Positions 37,745 to 46,878 of a DNA stretch of 64,000 bases are shown here, one piece after another. A program made the position numbers and the translations under genes. Origin of the DNA: Bacillus sp. OV322 (lineage in GTDB: Bacteria; Bacillota; Bacilli; Bacillales; DSM-1321); contig NZ_FOMA01000007.1 in the NCBI RefSeq assembly GCF_900112495.1, positions 1 through 64,000 of the forward strand, given 5' to 3'. Below the pieces are notes generated by a model. That model ran no database searches. It saw nothing but the letters and a program-made list of their open reading frames with translations, and was not told the origin of the DNA. Positions within the stretch are counted from its first letter, which is position 1, and each line of letters starts with the position of its first letter.

Positions 37745-38323
37745 TTAGTGGCCGACTACCTGAATCGGGTCAATCCATACTAATTTATGGGCAATTTTCA
37801 CCAGTTTAAGTTCACATTGTGCAGATACGCCTAATTCAGCTGCTTTTTGGATGGCTTGTGCAGTTATATCTGAAGTAAGTGTGTCAAGGGCAGAGATTAA
37901 TGCATTTAAATTGCTGTTATATTTATCAGTAAGGCCAGCAAAATCACTTGATTTTTCCTTAAGGATGTTTTCAGATAAAGCCAGTTCATTATCAATAGGA
38001 GCAAGTTCTGCTCTGATAGAATCAGCTTTTGCTGAATCAGTTTCAGCAACCAATGCTGCTTCTAGCTTAGATTGTTCATTTCTCAACGAGATAAAAGCGT
38101 CTGCGCCTTCAATGTCTTTGATATCTTCAAAATACTTGCTTTGAAGTTCGTCAGCTGCAGCTGAGGCATTTTGAATTTCATTATCGATTTGGGCATTTTT
38201 TGCATCAATCAGATTCAAAGCCTTTTGTGTGTCGGTGTCGGTATTCTCTGCAGCAAATGCTCCTGAGCCAAAAGCCAATGTAAGAAAAACGGTAAATAAA
38301 AGCAAAGCACTCTTTTTAAACAT
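37745..38323 (-). CDS. Secreted coiled-coil protein of unknown function
   Basis: A 192-residue protein with a Sec signal peptide (LLLFTVFLTLAFGSGAFA, cut before AENTD). The mature part is largely helical with long Ala/Glu/Asp heptads, predicted coiled coils at about 30-150. It ends with VWIDPIQVVGH after a lone Cys (SAQCELK). No family was recognised. GGAGGGAATTG precedes the ATG. An association with the neighbouring HD-GYP gene is only positional; a terminator separates them. Confidence 0.75.
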   Translation of the reverse strand: MFKKSALLLFTVFLTLAFGSGAFAAENTDTDTQKALNLIDAKNAQIDNEIQNASAAADELQSKYFEDIKDIEGADAFISLRNEQSKLEAALVAETDSAKADSIRAELAPIDNELALSENILKEKSSDFAGLTDKYNSNLNALISALDTLTSDITAQAIQKAAELGVSAQCELKLVKIAHKLVWIDPIQVVGH

Positions 38324-38519
38324 TCAATTCCCTCCATGTCTGCATAATAAAGCCCTATCCAAGTCTATCATTCTATCAAAAGGAAGAAAGCGCCTGCAGA
38401 TTTTTCTAGTATTTTTTACCATTATATCCTTATTTCCACTGTTTTTCTACATAATTTTACTTCCTTCACAACAGACAGAATTATCTATCATTTCTAAATA
38501 ATCTTGATCTACAAGATAT

Positions 38520-40187
38520 TTATTGTTGCCGGGGGTTTAAAACAATTTCCTCAAAATATTCTACAGTCCTTAAGTTATCCTTTAAAGTAAATGAATTCTC
38601 CCAGGTTTCTTCTATAAAGACCTCCATCACTTTTATAGCGCGTCCTTCATTTTTATGAGCATATTCAAGGGCTATGATACTTTCAAAGATTTCTGTCATC
38701 CGTTTAGCTATTTTCTTTGCATGAAAGGTTTTGTGATCATGCGTGGCGATGCTTAACGCATCCAGCTGTTGTCTCAGCTCTGTAATAGCGGATGACACTG
38801 GAATGGTCCACTTTTGCGATATTGAGGATACAGCTTCAAGCCTACTCTCCATTTCTTGGATAAATATGGTGTGTGCCCCGGATTTTTCAATGAGCCGAAG
38901 CACTTCAAGTCCCAAAATATTGGCCGTTCCCTCCCAAACAGTAAGCACTTGGGCATCGCGAAGCAGCCTCGGAGTCACAAAGTCTTCAATAAAGCCGTTT
39001 CCTCCGTGCATTTCAATGGCTTCGTGTGCGAAGTGAATGGCCTGCTCTGCTGTTTCCTTTTTTAATAAAGCAATATATAAACGGTTAAGCACCCTTGCTT
39101 CCTCACCGCTTTGATTTTTTCCGCCCATAACATCATCAAACAGCGGCAAGTAAGTAAATACTGCCCGCATTTCTATTTCATGCTTCACAGCCAGTTTCAC
39201 AAGTGAATCCTTCACCATTGGAAAGTCAGTGAGAACCTGGCCGAATGCCTGCCTGTTCTGGCTATACCGCACAGCCTCCTGGTAAGCGCGGCGCATAATT
39301 CCAAGTGATGCAACTGCATTGCAGACTCTTGATAGATTAAGAGCTTCCATCATATAATAGAAGCCCTTTGAAGGATCTCCAACAACAAAAGCCTTCGCCC
39401 CATTAAATTCTACCTCGGCAGAAGGAACAGCCCGGACACCAAGCTTATCTTTCAGTCTCCGGATGGATATCCCATTCAATGTGCCATCTTCTTTTCTCCA
39501 TGGAACTGCAAAAAGGGTCAGTCCCCTGCTTCCGGAAGGTGCTCCCTCTTTCCTTGCAAGCACCATCGCTACCCCGCACATTCCTGCATTTGAGGCAAAA
39601 TACTTTTCCCCATAAAGCAAATATTCCTCACCGTTCCTGATTGCTTTCGTTTCATTTGCTCCTACATCAGACCCTCCCTGCCGTTCTGTCAAAAAGGTAG
39701 CCCCTTCATACAAAGGCGCCTCCCCTGTAGACAGCACATGGGGCAAAAAGCGGCTTTTCAGCTGTTCACTTCCGTAATGGCTAAGCAGGTAAGCAGTCGC
39801 CATGCTTAAGGTTACAGGGCAATAAAAGCCCGGTTCTGTCTGTGACAGGAGATATCCCTGAGCATAAGAATAGATATAGTTCCCTTTTTTCTGCAGCTCA
39901 GGCACAGGTTTATGGACATACCCCACAATGCCGGTTTTATAGGTATCTTCAACGGTTTTCTTATACCCCTCATTTACCCGCACTTCAGAGATATCCTCCC
40001 CGTAGGCGTCATATTTAATTAACTGCGGCTGCCCTTCACGATCTGTATAACGGGCACGTTCATCGATTTCATTGGCACATATACGGCCAAAATCTGTTAA
40101 TTGCTCTTTGGCATAGGCATAGAAATCAGGGTCCAGCAGCTCCCTCAGCAAGTCTTGAAATATAGGGTCATCCGTATAGAAATTCAT
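38520..40187 (-). CDS. AidB-like acyl-CoA dehydrogenase family protein
   Basis: A 555-residue member of the acyl-CoA dehydrogenase superfamily, longer than the usual 380 and of the AidB/isovaleryl-type long form. ATFLTERQGGSDVGANET and AIEMHGGNGFIEDFVTPRLLRD are the ACAD signatures. LTVWEGTANILGLEVLRLI shows the C-terminal FAD region with Glu. A C-terminal helical extension of about 120 residues follows. Substrate is unknown. It lies 3 bp after the ligase gene in a MerR-led operon. Confidence 0.88.
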   Translation of the reverse strand: MNFYTDDPIFQDLLRELLDPDFYAYAKEQLTDFGRICANEIDERARYTDREGQPQLIKYDAYGEDISEVRVNEGYKKTVEDTYKTGIVGYVHKPVPELQKKGNYIYSYAQGYLLSQTEPGFYCPVTLSMATAYLLSHYGSEQLKSRFLPHVLSTGEAPLYEGATFLTERQGGSDVGANETKAIRNGEEYLLYGEKYFASNAGMCGVAMVLARKEGAPSGSRGLTLFAVPWRKEDGTLNGISIRRLKDKLGVRAVPSAEVEFNGAKAFVVGDPSKGFYYMMEALNLSRVCNAVASLGIMRRAYQEAVRYSQNRQAFGQVLTDFPMVKDSLVKLAVKHEIEMRAVFTYLPLFDDVMGGKNQSGEEARVLNRLYIALLKKETAEQAIHFAHEAIEMHGGNGFIEDFVTPRLLRDAQVLTVWEGTANILGLEVLRLIEKSGAHTIFIQEMESRLEAVSSISQKWTIPVSSAITELRQQLDALSIATHDHKTFHAKKIAKRMTEIFESIIALEYAHKNEGRAIKVMEVFIEETWENSFTLKDNLRTVEYFEEIVLNPRQQ

Positions 40188-40190
40188 CCA

Positions 40191-41705
40191 TCATACCTCC
40201 AATTGCTTCTTTCTTAATACCTGCTTCAGTACCTTGCCAGTCGCGTTTCTTGGCAGAGCCTCACAAGTTTCATACAGCCTTGGCAGCTTAAAGGCAGCAA
40301 GCTTTCCATATAAAAATTCCTGAAATTCCTCCTGGAGGTTTTCTGGTTTTTCTGACATCACCATAACCGCTTTCACCGTTTCTCCCCATTCAGGATGAGA
40401 CACCCCAATGACTGCAGCCTCTATAACAGACGGATGCTTTAGCAGCTCTTCTTCAATTTCCTTTGGATATACATTTACTCCGCCTGAGATGATGACATCC
40501 TTTTTGCGGTCGATAATCCACACATACCCGTCCCGGTCCATCCTTCCAATGTCGCCGGTACGGATCCACTTTCCAAAATAAGCATGGTCTGTTTCAGCTG
40601 GATCACCATAATATCCTTTCATATTACCTTCACTGTATAAGAGTATTTCCCCCGCTTCACCCACATTGACATCATATCCTGAATGATCAGCGATACGGAA
40701 CTCCGTGCCCAGTGCCCCTCGTTTCCCTATGCTTCCCGCCTTCTTATCGTGATCTTCGGGCAGCAGAAGCATACCTGTAGGGCCAGACTCCGTTAATCCA
40801 TACACACAGTAGAGATGTTTGGTCTGCAGCTTCTCTTGAATGAATCTAACATCCTTTTCAGGAAGCGGAGCACCTCCGTATACCCAGCACTTCATCGATG
40901 CAAGGTTATATTCTGCAAGCCCCGGCTGTTTTGCCGTAAGCAGATAGGCTACAGGAGCGCCGAAAAAATGAGTGATTTTTTCTTTTTGAACCAAATTCAA
41001 AAGAAGTTCCGGGGTAAAGACTTCAGATAAAACATGAGCAGCGCCTGCGTAGGTTCCTGCTACAAGAAACAAATGCAGAGGCGCAGAGTGACTGAGTGGC
41101 ATCATGTGCAGGATTCTGCTTTCTGGTTTATAGCTCATTTCCAAACACATCATTATGGCGGCAGCTAGGATATTGCGGTTTGTAAACAGTACTCCCTTTG
41201 GTTTGCCGGTTGTACCGGAAGTATACAGGATGGCAGCTTCATCATCTTCAGAAAGAGTGCATGCTATTTCGGAGGTATCTCCCTGCTTAAGAAGAAAGTC
41301 AAAAGAGCGCCACCCTTCCTCCTGTTTTCCTGTTTTTATAGAAATCAGTGCTGGATGGCCGGCAAATGCTGCTGATACCTTCACGCTATCATGAATGATT
41401 ACAGCACTGGCATTACAATGGGAAATAATATATTCAAGTTCGATTACAGACAATTTGGCATGCACCGGGACAACGACAGCTCCCAGCCGCTGAACTGCAA
41501 AATAACTTATGACAAATTCAAGGCAGTTAGGCAGAATAAGGACCACTTTATCACCAGCGGCAATTTTCAGCTCCCTTAAGGAAGAGGCGAGGAGATTGGA
41601 GTATTCATTAAGCTGTTTATGGCTGATTCTTTCTTTATTTATTATGACTGCTTCCTTATGCGGGTATTTCCTTGCATTCCTTGACAGCAATTCAGAAATA
41701 TTCAT
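40191..41705 (-). CDS. AMP-binding acyl-CoA synthetase
   Basis: A 504-residue adenylate-forming CoA ligase. It has LYTSGTTGKPKGVLFTN, YGLTESGPTGM, WIRTGDIGRMDRDGYVW, DRKKDVIISGGVNVYPKE and LPRNATGKVLKQVLRKK. Its start overlaps the MerR stop codon by 4 bp (ATGA), indicating translational coupling. It probably activates fatty or branched acids for the dehydrogenase encoded next. Confidence 0.92.
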   Translation of the reverse strand: MNISELLSRNARKYPHKEAVIINKERISHKQLNEYSNLLASSLRELKIAAGDKVVLILPNCLEFVISYFAVQRLGAVVVPVHAKLSVIELEYIISHCNASAVIIHDSVKVSAAFAGHPALISIKTGKQEEGWRSFDFLLKQGDTSEIACTLSEDDEAAILYTSGTTGKPKGVLFTNRNILAAAIMMCLEMSYKPESRILHMMPLSHSAPLHLFLVAGTYAGAAHVLSEVFTPELLLNLVQKEKITHFFGAPVAYLLTAKQPGLAEYNLASMKCWVYGGAPLPEKDVRFIQEKLQTKHLYCVYGLTESGPTGMLLLPEDHDKKAGSIGKRGALGTEFRIADHSGYDVNVGEAGEILLYSEGNMKGYYGDPAETDHAYFGKWIRTGDIGRMDRDGYVWIIDRKKDVIISGGVNVYPKEIEEELLKHPSVIEAAVIGVSHPEWGETVKAVMVMSEKPENLQEEFQEFLYGKLAAFKLPRLYETCEALPRNATGKVLKQVLRKKQLEV

Positions 41706-42085
41706 ATATTTTCTCCCCTTAGCATCATAAGTTTTTCTTTGAAATCAACCATAAGAAGGCTGATTTCTTCTTTTATTTCCTCTAGCTCCTTAATCCGCTG
41801 AGTCACCTCCTCTAATTTTTGCTCACCATAAACAACCGTCCTTTCAAGCTGCTGTATTCCAGTCCTGTCCTTATCAAACAGCAGCACCATGTCCTTAATT
41901 TCTTCAAGCGAAAAACCAAAGCGCTTTCCCCGAAGAATCAATCTTAGAAGAGCATATTCCTTATTCGTGTAGATTCTGTTTCCATTAGATGACCGCTTGG
42001 GATGAAGCAATCCAAGCTCTTCATAATAGCGTATTGTCCGCGAAGTCAGTTTAAATTCCCTTGCAAGGTTTGTAATTGTATACAT
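41702..42085 (-). CDS. MerR family regulator of an acyl-CoA catabolic operon
   Basis: A 127-residue MerR-type activator/repressor. The HTH is YTITNLAREFKLTSRTIRYY with ELGLLHPKRSSNGNRIYT, followed by a dimerisation coiled coil (about 80-120). It has no cysteine cluster, so it does not look like a metal sensor; acyl-CoA is a plausible ligand by comparison with LiuR-like regulators of leucine and fatty acid breakdown. The ATG at 42085 lies downstream of the predicted promoter; the longer open frame crosses that promoter. Confidence 0.85.
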   Translation of the reverse strand: MYTITNLAREFKLTSRTIRYYEELGLLHPKRSSNGNRIYTNKEYALLRLILRGKRFGFSLEEIKDMVLLFDKDRTGIQQLERTVVYGEQKLEEVTQRIKELEEIKEEISLLMVDFKEKLMMLRGENI

Positions 42086-42122
42086 GGAAATACCACTCTT
42101 TATCCCAAATTTTGTTATAAAC

Positions 42123-42153
42123 ATCATAGCATTTACGTTAACGTAAATATCAA
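42123..42153 (-). promoter_or_regulatory. MerR-type promoter with perfect operator palindrome
   Basis: The minus strand reads TTGATA (48-53 of 42100s), a 19-bp spacer and TATGAT (42123-42128). The spacer holds the perfect palindrome TTTACGTTAACGTAAA (42132-42147), extended to ATTTACGTTAACGTAAAT. The over-long 19-bp spacer with a central dyad is the hallmark of MerR-regulated promoters. As I recall it, the sequence resembles that reported for LiuR-type regulators. Confidence 0.88.
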
Positions 42154-42269
42154 TAGAAGAAATCAATTAATTTCTAAAAATTCATGAAAATTTGTTTGTT
42201 TTATAAAAGAGGGATTACAAGGTAGAATAAGGACAGATAGGAATGAAAGAATTTAAGCGGGTGAAAGCA

Positions 42270-43154
42270 TTGGATATCAAGCATTTGCAATATTTTATTG
42301 AAGTCAGCAATTATAGAAGCTTTACTCGTGCTGCCGATCATTTGTTCATCACACAGCCGACAATCAGCAAAATGATTAAAAACCTGGAAAACGAACTTGG
42401 TGTTGAGCTTTTTGACCGCTCAAAGAAAACCCTGACTCTGACAGACGCAGGGCGTGTTGTGCTCGAACAGGCTAAGCTGATCGATAAAGCTTTCCGAAAC
42501 TTGGAAGTCGAAATGGAAAACTTGCTGGAACTGAAGAAAGGCCACATCCGAATCGGGCTTCCGCCTATCATTGATCCTTCCTTCTTTCCGGAAATCATGG
42601 GCAAATTTCATGATAAATACCCAAGCATTACCTTTCAGCTAGTTGAAGAGGGCTCAAAAAAAATCGAAGAATCCATAGCAAATGATGTCCTGGACATTGG
42701 TGTCATTGTTCTTCCGGCTAAAAACAATCAATTTCATTCTTTTTCCTTTTTAAAAGAAGATATTAAACTGATCCTTCATCCCTCGCATCCTCTCGCAAAT
42801 GAAGCAGAAATCAATCTTTCACAGCTCAGCGAGGATTCATTTATCTTATTTAATAAAGATTTTGTCCTGCGCGACTTGATAATTTCCTCCTGTAATCGTG
42901 CCGGATTCAATCCATCTATTCTTTCAGAAAGTTCCCGATGGGATTTTATTGAAGAAATGGTTGCATGCAAGCTTGGTGTTGCACTTCTTCCGGAAAGCAT
43001 CTGCCGGAACCTTCATCAAAACGTGCGTGCCGTTAAAATATCCGAGCCATCAATCAGCTGGAACCTTGGTTTTATCTGGAGAAATGGACAGTATCTTTCC
43101 TACGCAGCAAAAGAATGGCTAAGATTCACCCAGAAGCTTCTTGAGAGTAACTGA
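42270..43154 (+). CDS. LysR family transcriptional regulator (CidR/YwbI-like)
   Basis: A 294-residue regulator. The N-terminal HTH (MDIKHLQYFIEVSNYRSFTR, then ITQPTISKMIKNLENELG) and the periplasmic-binding-like effector domain are intact. It resembles B. subtilis YwbI/CidR, which senses acetate or pyruvate status, but no cidAB genes are adjacent. The start is uncertain: a TTG at 42270 gives the family N-terminus MDIKHLQYF, and an ATG at 42243 lies in frame upstream. It is divergent from the MerR operon. Confidence 0.85.
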   Translation: MDIKHLQYFIEVSNYRSFTRAADHLFITQPTISKMIKNLENELGVELFDRSKKTLTLTDAGRVVLEQAKLIDKAFRNLEVEMENLLELKKGHIRIGLPPIIDPSFFPEIMGKFHDKYPSITFQLVEEGSKKIEESIANDVLDIGVIVLPAKNNQFHSFSFLKEDIKLILHPSHPLANEAEINLSQLSEDSFILFNKDFVLRDLIISSCNRAGFNPSILSESSRWDFIEEMVACKLGVALLPESICRNLHQNVRAVKISEPSISWNLGFIWRNGQYLSYAAKEWLRFTQKLLESN

Positions 43155-43159
43155 TATGG

Positions 43160-43188
43160 GCGATTTTCAAAAGAAATCGCTTTTTTCA
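43160..43188 (+). terminator. Terminator of the LysR gene
   Basis: GCGATTT, a 7-nt loop and AAATCGC, followed by TTTTTT. Confidence 0.85.
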
Positions 43189-43364
43189 GGTATTCTCTTT
43201 TTGTATAATTGAAAGCATTTTCATAGATGAAAGCTATGGAGACAATGAATATTAACCATTTTACTTCCCGATTGCCTGAGCGTACACTTTAGTAGTGAAA
43301 GCCCTGTCTTTACGGGTTTATTTACCTTTTCATTTATGTATTCACCAGGAAAGGATGTTTGAAC

Positions 43365-43880
43365 ATGGAAAAAAAGAAAGCAAGAGAAAGCCGCATTGTA
43401 AATACTGACCAGGTGCTGTCCTGTGATTTAAATAACTATAATACCCTTTTTGGCGGAGTGCTTATGAAAAAGCTCGACACTGTTGCGACTTTATCTGCCA
43501 GAAGACATTCAAGAGTAAAAGAATGCGTGACAGCGTCTACTGATTCCATTGACTTTTTATGCCCGATTCACCAAACTGATTCTGTTTGTGTAGAATCCTT
43601 CGTTTCTTATACGGGTACAAGTTCAATGGAAATTTTCTGCAAAGTCATTGCTGAAGATATGATTACTGGCGAACGCCGTATCGCAGCAACAGCATTTTTA
43701 ACTTTTGTAGCTCTTGATGAGAATAAACGGCGAGTGCCTGTTCCGCAGGTTGAGCCAGAAACAGAAGAAGAATGGCTTGTTTTCAATACAGGAAGCGAAA
43801 GAGCAGAAGTCCGTAAAGCAAGAAAGAAAAAAAGCAAAGAATTAGCGGCTTTAATTCCTTTAAACAAGCCTTGGGATTGA
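43365..43880 (+). CDS. ykhA: Acyl-CoA thioesterase (YkhA-like)
   Basis: A 171-residue hot-dog fold thioesterase hydrolysing acyl-CoA to free acid and CoA. NNYNTLFGGVLMKKLDTVAT holds the catalytic region (N-x2-N-x3-GG-x6-D) and TASTDSIDFLCPIHQTD the substrate face. The C-terminal tail is basic (RKARKKKSKELA). It resembles B. subtilis YkhA. The ATG at 43365 follows AAGGATG; the ORF also opens two codons earlier at a TTG. Placed close to acyl-CoA genes, it may buffer CoA. Confidence 0.88.
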   Translation: MEKKKARESRIVNTDQVLSCDLNNYNTLFGGVLMKKLDTVATLSARRHSRVKECVTASTDSIDFLCPIHQTDSVCVESFVSYTGTSSMEIFCKVIAEDMITGERRIAATAFLTFVALDENKRRVPVPQVEPETEEEWLVFNTGSERAEVRKARKKKSKELAALIPLNKPWD

Positions 43881-43907
43881 TAGTCGAATCTGAAAGGAGC
43901 AGAAATA

Positions 43908-44279
43908 ATGATCTCATTATCAAGTGTTAATGAACTTGAGACAGCAAATGATGCCCTTCAATCGTTTAAAATGCAAAGCCCTGCTTTTTTCGAAAAGCTG
44001 CTTCATGTCGTGAGCCTGACGCGTGCGCTGCATTTTAAATATCAATATATGGGAAGTTTAATTGTGGATGGCGAAAAGACAGTAAGCTCACCAGAATTTG
44101 TGAGACCATCTGTTATAGAACTGTATCAAAATGAAGTTCAGCAGCTTAAAAAGGATGCAGAGTTTCAAACCTTAAAAGAAATATTCGCCCGCTATCAGAC
44201 AATTGGGTTTGCTAAACTCAGCTTATTGATACTGGGCAATAAACCAGAGTCTTTATCAGGGGCTGTGGTCATCAAATAA
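43908..44279 (+). CDS. Conserved-looking protein of unknown function
   Basis: A 123-residue soluble, mostly helical protein of no recognised family (starts MISLSSVNELETANDALQSF). GAAAGGAGCAGAAATA precedes the ATG, and it lies 28 bp after the thioesterase gene with a terminator behind it, so the two form an operon. No signal peptide or membrane helix. Codon use looks like the neighbours. Confidence 0.65.
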   Translation: MISLSSVNELETANDALQSFKMQSPAFFEKLLHVVSLTRALHFKYQYMGSLIVDGEKTVSSPEFVRPSVIELYQNEVQQLKKDAEFQTLKEIFARYQTIGFAKLSLLILGNKPESLSGAVVIK

Positions 44280-44280
44280 A

Positions 44281-44320
44281 AACACGCTTCGGCTGGCTGC
44301 AGCTGCTGGCGTGTTTTTTT
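44281..44320 (+). terminator. Terminator of the thioesterase operon
   Basis: AACACGC and GCGTGTT close a stem with an inner CAGC-rich hairpin, followed by TTTTTT. Confidence 0.8.
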
Positions 44321-44329
44321 AATAGTTAT

Positions 44330-45052
44330 TTATAGCACCTTGCTCAAAAACGCTTGTGTCCTTTTTTCTGCTGGACTTCCAAAAAGTTTTTCTGGAGTAT
44401 CTGCTTCTATCAGGCAGCCTTCATCCATAAAGATGACTCTGTCTCCGACTTCTCTTGCAAAACCCATTTCATGTGTAACAACCACCATTGTCATCCCTTC
44501 TATTGCAAGCTGCTTCATCACATCCAGAACCTCCCCGACCATCTCAGGATCTAGAGCAGATGTCGGTTCATCAAACAGCATGATTTTCGGCTTCATTGCA
44601 AGGGCCCTTGCGATGGCTGCACGCTGCTTTTGCCCTCCAGATAAAGAATCAGGGTAGGCTTCTGCTTTATCGGAAAGCCCGACCTTCTCTAATAATTCCA
44701 GCCCAATTCTTTTTGCTTCCTCTTTCTTCAGCTTCCTTACTTTTACCGGTGCCAGCATAATATTTTCCAGAATTGTTTTATGGGGAAATAGGTTAAAGTG
44801 CTGAAATACCATTCCAACCTCTGTTCTTATTTCATTGATATTCACTTTTTTGCCTGCAATATCTATTCCTTCTATGTATATATGTCCATCTGTAATGGTT
44901 TCAAGCTGGTTGATGCATCTTAGGAATGTTGACTTTCCTGAACCAGACGGTCCAATAACAACTGCCACTTCTTTATGGGCTATGCTTGCCGTAATTCCCT
45001 TCAGCACTTCATGATCACCAAACGATTTCTTTAGATTTTCTACCGTTATCAT
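44330..45052 (-). CDS. Polar amino acid ABC transporter ATP-binding protein
   Basis: A 240-residue GlnQ/ArtM-type ATPase. Walker A is GPSGSGKST, signature [17 protein letters not shown], Walker [14 protein letters not shown] and switch VVTHEMGF. It overlaps the permease gene by 4 bp (ATGA), so translation is coupled. It drives uptake of an amino acid, most likely basic or polar, with the permease and lipoprotein encoded upstream. Confidence 0.93.
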   Translation of the reverse strand: MITVENLKKSFGDHEVLKGITASIAHKEVAVVIGPSGSGKSTFLRCINQLETITDGHIYIEGIDIAGKKVNINEIRTEVGMVFQHFNLFPHKTILENIMLAPVKVRKLKKEEAKRIGLELLEKVGLSDKAEAYPDSLSGGQKQRAAIARALAMKPKIMLFDEPTSALDPEMVGEVLDVMKQLAIEGMTMVVVTHEMGFAREVGDRVIFMDEGCLIEADTPEKLFGSPAEKRTQAFLSKVL

Positions 45053-45708
45053 GCTGTCTTTAACCTTCTTTCAAGGAAATGTAATATAACACTCATCAGC
45101 AGTGTTAAAACAAGGTAAATAAGCGCGGATGTCAGGTAGGGCTCCCAAACCTTGAAATATTGGCTGCCCATGGCCCTTCCCCAGTACATAAGCTCTGGTG
45201 CAGCAATGACAGAAGCCAGCGAAGAATCCTTAATCAGCACAACAAATTCATTTCCAAGCGGCGGGATCATCCGTTTAAAGGCCTGAGGCAGAATGACAAA
45301 TTTCATTGTCTGCGCATGTGTCAGCCCCAAAGAACGTGCTCCCTCCGTTTGCCCTTTGTCTATTGATTGAATCCCTGCCCGGAATATTTCAGCTATATAC
45401 GCGGCAGAGTTCAAGGTGAGGGCAAGAATGGCTGCGGCGACAGCATGTGTTTCACCTGTAAATAATGGAACAACACCGAAGTGTATCAATAACAGCTGCA
45501 CCAGCAGGGGTGTGCCTCTAAAGAAAGTGACATAGCATTGAAACGGAAATGCCAAAATGCGGCTGCGCAGCATTTTACCGAGGCCGATCAATAAGCCAAG
45601 AATTGTTCCAAGTATAATCGAAGCCAATGACAGACCTACTGTCAGCAGCGTGCCCTGCCAAAATAACGGGGCGTACTCCATAATAATATCCCAGCGAAAA
45701 TTGCTCAT
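45049..45708 (-). CDS. Polar amino acid ABC transporter permease
   Basis: A 219-residue HisM/GlnP-type membrane subunit with five helices. The EAA loop [23 protein letters not shown] and the initial [13 protein letters not shown]-like segment identify it. AGGAGGATTAAA precedes the ATG. Confidence 0.93.
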   Translation of the reverse strand: MSNFRWDIIMEYAPLFWQGTLLTVGLSLASIILGTILGLLIGLGKMLRSRILAFPFQCYVTFFRGTPLLVQLLLIHFGVVPLFTGETHAVAAAILALTLNSAAYIAEIFRAGIQSIDKGQTEGARSLGLTHAQTMKFVILPQAFKRMIPPLGNEFVVLIKDSSLASVIAAPELMYWGRAMGSQYFKVWEPYLTSALIYLVLTLLMSVILHFLERRLKTA

Positions 45709-45724
45709 TTTAATCCTCCTATAT

Positions 45725-45760
45725 GAAAAACTGCGTAAGCTGTCTCAACAGTTACGCAGA
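45725..45760 (-). terminator. Attenuator hairpin between the binding-protein and permease genes
   Basis: On the minus strand CTGCGTAA-CTGT and ACAG-TTACGCAG form a 12-bp stem with one bulge and a 4-nt loop, followed by TTTTT. Lying inside the operon, it should partly stop transcription or stabilise the upstream mRNA, so that binding protein exceeds permease. Confidence 0.75.
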
Positions 45761-45769
45761 GCTAGAGTT

Positions 45770-46585
45770 CTACTTTTTTTGCTGAGCTTTTAGCGTTTCC
45801 ATATCTGGTTCGCTGCCAAGCCATTTTTTATAAATTTCCTTGTACTTCCCATTTTCAAAAATTTTATTAAGAGCTTTATCAAAATCCGGCTTTAATTTGC
45901 TTCCTTTTGGAAACATCATTCCGTAAAACTCCTTGGAAAAGTTAGAGCTATCTTCAATGACAGCCAGGTTTTTGCCTGGATTATTCTTGGCATATGCTTC
46001 AATGACAGCATTATCAGCCACTACCGCTGCTGCACCTCCGCTATTCAGTTCCATGATGGCCAGATTGTTGTTCTCGAATTTTTTAATATCTTTATTATTT
46101 TTTCCAAGCAGCTTTTCTGTAGCTTCTGCCCCTGTTGTTCCGCTTTGGACAGCCACTTTCTTCCCTTTTAAATCGAGCGCGTTTTTGATGGTGCTCTTTT
46201 CAGGGACAAGTATTTTGTTGGTCGATAAGAAATATGGATTGGAAAAATCATAGGTTTGCTCCCTGTCAGAGTTGATGGTAATAGCAGATAGACCAATGTC
46301 CGCGCGTTTAGAATCGATTTCTACAAATAATGGATCCCATCCGACGTTCTCCACCTTTACTTTGTACCCTGCTTCCTTTGCAACGGCCTGAATCAAATCC
46401 ACATCAAAACCTACTATCTTGTCTTTATCCAGATACTCGAACGGTGAATAAGCAGCATCTGTCACGACCCGCAGAGTTTTTTCCTTCGCATCTTTTCCGT
46501 CGCCGCTGACATCAGACGACCCGCAGCCTGCTGCAAGAAATAATAATGAAGAAATAATAAGCAGTACTGTAATCAGTTTTTTCAA
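45770..46585 (-). CDS. Amino acid ABC transporter substrate-binding lipoprotein
   Basis: A 271-residue SBP_bac_3 protein with an N-terminal lipoprotein signal (ISSLLFLAAGCGSS; the Cys near residue 21 is lipidated). YSPFEYLDKDKIVGFDVDLI, TINSDREQTYDFSNPYF and VAVQSGTTGAEATEKL are classical parts of the ligand cleft. It binds a polar or basic amino acid outside the membrane (ArtP-like). It is the first gene of the operon. Confidence 0.93.
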   Translation of the reverse strand: MKKLITVLLIISSLLFLAAGCGSSDVSGDGKDAKEKTLRVVTDAAYSPFEYLDKDKIVGFDVDLIQAVAKEAGYKVKVENVGWDPLFVEIDSKRADIGLSAITINSDREQTYDFSNPYFLSTNKILVPEKSTIKNALDLKGKKVAVQSGTTGAEATEKLLGKNNKDIKKFENNNLAIMELNSGGAAAVVADNAVIEAYAKNNPGKNLAVIEDSSNFSKEFYGMMFPKGSKLKPDFDKALNKIFENGKYKEIYKKWLGSEPDMETLKAQQKK

Positions 46586-46840
46586 TGTATTGCCCCCTTT
46601 TTTCTGAGTATGTGCTTTAAAGCCTCTGTTTCAACAATGAAGATATAAAATTCAGTATTTTCTATTAATGGTAATTATACGTTAACAGGTTTTTAGATAC
46701 AATCTAAATTTAATAGGTTTACATGAGGAAAAACAGTAATGCAGATATTTAATAGAGGGATTCTGCAATTGAATGGACTCACACTCAAAAGCTGAAATAC
46801 TGGATCGAAGATGGAGATTCATATGCCTGAAACCTGCAAA
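46586..46840. other. Intergenic region upstream of the amino acid transporter
   Basis: AT-rich stretch expected to hold the leftward promoter of the importer operon. No T-box or riboswitch was recognised. Confidence 0.4.
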
Positions 46841-46872
46841 AAAGGCCTTCCAATAGTTTGGAAGGCCTTCTT
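46841..46872. terminator. Terminator of the small HTH gene
   Basis: AAGGCCTTCCAA, a 4-nt loop and TTGGAAGGCCTT form a perfect 12-bp stem flanked by A and T runs. Confidence 0.9.
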
Positions 46873-46878
46873 CTGCGG

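Noticed and set aside
46586-46840. T-box or lysine riboswitch before the amino acid importer
   Set aside because: No T-box sequence, specifier stem or lysine-aptamer blocks could be identified.
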